From Lachnospiraceae bacterium (GTDB lineage: Bacteria; Bacillota_A; Clostridia; Lachnospirales; Lachnospiraceae): DNA of 8,152 nt. Location: contig JAFZJK010000225.1 in the NCBI GenBank assembly GCA_017553965.1, positions 1 through 8,152 of the forward strand, read 5' to 3'. Of the stretch, positions 6,907-8,152 are shown one piece after another. The notes under the pieces were generated by a model. The model ran no database searches. It saw only the letters and a list, made by a program, of their open reading frames with translations, and was not told the DNA's origin. Position numbers and translations under genes: made by a program. The first letter of the stretch is position 1. Every line of letters begins with the position of its first letter.

Positions 6907-7902
6907 TTAGTTTGCTGCAGCCTGTACTGCTGTGATAGCTACAACACCTACGATATCCTCAGCGTAGCATCCACGTGAAAGGTCATTAACGGGAGCAGCG
7001 ATACCCTGCATAACAGGACCGTAAGCTTCAGCCTTAGCAAGACGCTGAACAAGCTTGTAACCGATGTTACCTGCATCAAGGTCAGGGAAGATAAGTACGT
7101 TAGCCTTACCAGCAACAGGTGAATCGGGAGCCTTGGAAGCACCAACCGAAGGAACGATAGCTGCATCAAGCTGTAACTCGCCGTCAAGGTCGATGTCGGG
7201 ATATGTCTCCTTAGCGATCCTTGTAGCCTCAACTACCTTAGTAACGTCATCATGCTTTGCGCTGCCCTTTGAAGAATGGCTGAGCATTGCAACTCTAGCC
7301 TTCTTACCGGTCAGGAGCTCGAAGCTCTTAGCTGACTGTGAAGCGATCTCAGCAAGCTGCTCAGGATCGGGATTCTGGTTAAGACCACAGTCACCAAATA
7401 CGAATACACCGTCCTCACCGTACTCACAGTTAGGTACGATCATAAGGAAGAATGCAGATGCGGACTTGTTGCCGGGTGCAGTCTTAAGGATCTGTAAGCA
7501 GGGACGAAGTGTATTGGCTGTAGAATGGCAAGCACCGGATACAACGCCGTCAGCGTCGCCCATCTTAACCATCATAACTGCGAATGTAGTATAGTCTGTA
7601 GTAAGTGCCTGCTCTGCAAGCTCGGGAGTCATACCCTTCTTTGCACGAAGCTCTACTAATTTGTCAATATAAGCCTGGAGCTTATCGCACTCCTTGGGAT
7701 TAACGATGGTAGCGCCTGACAGGTCAAGGTCTGCACCTAACTTGTCGATATCAGCCTTGTTGCCGATAAGTACAATCTTAGCATTGCCTTCCTTTAATGT
7801 AGTAGCTGCTGCTTCAAGAACTCTTCTGTCCTCAGCCTCAGGAAGAACGATAGTCTTAATGTTTTTTCTGGCACGTGCCTTGATATCATCTATAAAACTC
7901 AT
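6907..7902 (-). CDS. pta: Phosphate acetyltransferase (short, single-domain type)
   Basis: This enzyme converts acetyl-CoA and phosphate to acetyl phosphate and CoA, in the cytoplasm; with acetate kinase it forms the ATP-yielding acetate pathway. The 331 residues match the compact class I form, without the N-terminal regulatory domains of the long E. coli type. Visible motifs are LPEAEDRRVLEAA (20-32), KMGDADGVVSGACHSTANTL (113-132) followed by Arg133, LSHSSKGSAKH (207-217), DGELQLDAAIVPSVG (240-254), ANVLIFPDLDAGNIGYKL (267-284) and PVNDLSRGC (304-312). Ser309, Arg310 and Asp316 fall at the same positions as the catalytic residues named for the Methanosarcina thermophila enzyme. It starts 27 bases after the ackA stop with a strong AGGAGG binding site, and a terminator follows, so it is the last gene of its unit. 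Confidence 0.97.
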   Translation of the reverse strand: MSFIDDIKARARKNIKTIVLPEAEDRRVLEAAATTLKEGNAKIVLIGNKADIDKLGADLDLSGATIVNPKECDKLQAYIDKLVELRAKKGMTPELAEQALTTDYTTFAVMMVKMGDADGVVSGACHSTANTLRPCLQILKTAPGNKSASAFFLMIVPNCEYGEDGVFVFGDCGLNQNPDPEQLAEIASQSAKSFELLTGKKARVAMLSHSSKGSAKHDDVTKVVEATRIAKETYPDIDLDGELQLDAAIVPSVGASKAPDSPVAGKANVLIFPDLDAGNIGYKLVQRLAKAEAYGPVMQGIAAPVNDLSRGCYAEDIVGVVAITAVQAAAN

Positions 7903-7910
7903 GTTTTTAT

Positions 7911-7916
7911 CCTCCT
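7911..7916 (-). promoter_or_regulatory. Ribosome binding site of pta
   Basis: A perfect AGGAGG on the minus strand lies 8 bases before the pta ATG. It is the strongest binding site in the window, fitting a highly expressed central-metabolism enzyme. Confidence 0.85.
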
Positions 7917-7929
7917 ATATCAATTTTAT

Positions 7930-8152
7930 TTACTTAGATACAACATCCCTTGTCTCTCTTGCAATAACAAGCTCTTCGTTGGTAGGGATTACAAGGATCT
8001 TAACCTTACCGTTAGGTCCTGTAATATCCTTAACAGGTACAGGACAGGAATCTGTATTCTTAGCCTTGTCAACCTCGATACCATATACCTCAAGACCTTC
8101 AAGGATGTCGTTGATGATGAATCCGTTCCACTCTGAGATACCTGCGGTAAAT
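7930..8152 (-). CDS. ackA: Acetate kinase, C-terminal 73 residues (cut by window edge)
   Basis: Only the 3' end is present; the 5' part lies beyond the right edge. The minus-strand translation begins FTAGISEWNGF and ends in IPTNEELVIARETRDVVSK before TAA (7930-7932). The PTNEE(L)xIARET motif near the C-terminus is diagnostic of acetate kinase and carries the Mg-binding Glu. FTAG corresponds to the start of the family's FTAGIGEN nucleotide-binding loop. The enzyme transfers phosphate between acetyl phosphate and ADP to yield acetate and ATP. pta follows 27 bases later with no terminator between, so the two are co-transcribed in the order ackA-pta. The loop differs from the usual sequence: GISEWN replaces GIGEN, a Gly-to-Ser change plus what looks like one inserted Trp. 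The reading frame is otherwise clean. Confidence 0.93.
   Translation of the reverse strand, partial: FTAGISEWNGFIINDILEGLEVYGIEVDKAKNTDSCPVPVKDITGPNGKVKILVIPTNEELVIARETRDVVSK

Noticed and set aside
7064..7594. Plus-strand open frame of 176 codons opposite pta
   Set aside because: Fully antisense to a well-conserved pta; the composition is that of a reverse-frame shadow and no known family is visible. The same holds for the minus-strand frame at 6948-7232, which is a shifted frame within pta.
1..8152. Search for CRISPR, insertion sequence ends, tRNA, toxin-antitoxin or defence genes
   Set aside because: Coding density is almost complete with recognised housekeeping genes, all on one strand; no direct repeat array, transposase, integrase or tRNA-like sequence was seen.

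Overview
The window reads as ordinary core chromosome of a low-to-moderate GC Firmicute. Protein style and gene order suggest a Lachnospiraceae-type Clostridium relative (Butyrivibrio/Roseburia-like). This placement rests on recognised proteins, not on a database search. Every gene I can support lies on the minus strand, so transcription runs from high to low coordinates. I see no mobile element, CRISPR array, rRNA or tRNA, and no gene-free stretch longer than about 135 bases.

Right end (about 6840-8152): the 3' end of acetate kinase (ackA, cut by the window edge) is followed after 27 bases by a complete phosphate acetyltransferase gene (pta). Together they interconvert acetyl-CoA and acetate with substrate-level ATP formation. 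An intrinsic terminator closes this unit. The -35 box of the next transcription unit starts one base after the terminator stem.

Middle and left (1-6844): a near-consensus sigma-A promoter (TTGACG, 17 bases, TATAAT) drives what looks like one long run of genes: pepD (M20 dipeptidase), a large lipoprotein of unknown function, prmA (L11 methyltransferase), rsmE (16S rRNA m3U methyltransferase), a group I cysteine desulfurase, and thiI (4-thiouridine synthase, N-terminal part only). From the lipoprotein to thiI the spacing is extremely tight. The prmA ribosome binding site contains the lipoprotein stop codon, rsmE starts 4 bases after prmA, the desulfurase start overlaps the rsmE stop as TAATG, and the thiI binding site directly abuts the desulfurase stop. 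The theme is RNA and ribosome modification, with the desulfurase as probable sulfur donor for ThiI.

The one poorly understood part is the lipoprotein. It has a signal peptide with lipobox, three degenerate tandem repeats of about 90-105 residues, and a C-terminal segment that loosely resembles a TPM (YgcG-like) domain. Smaller points are a divergent nucleotide-binding loop in AckA and an apparent insertion in PrmA. I do not see a convincing new biological system here.
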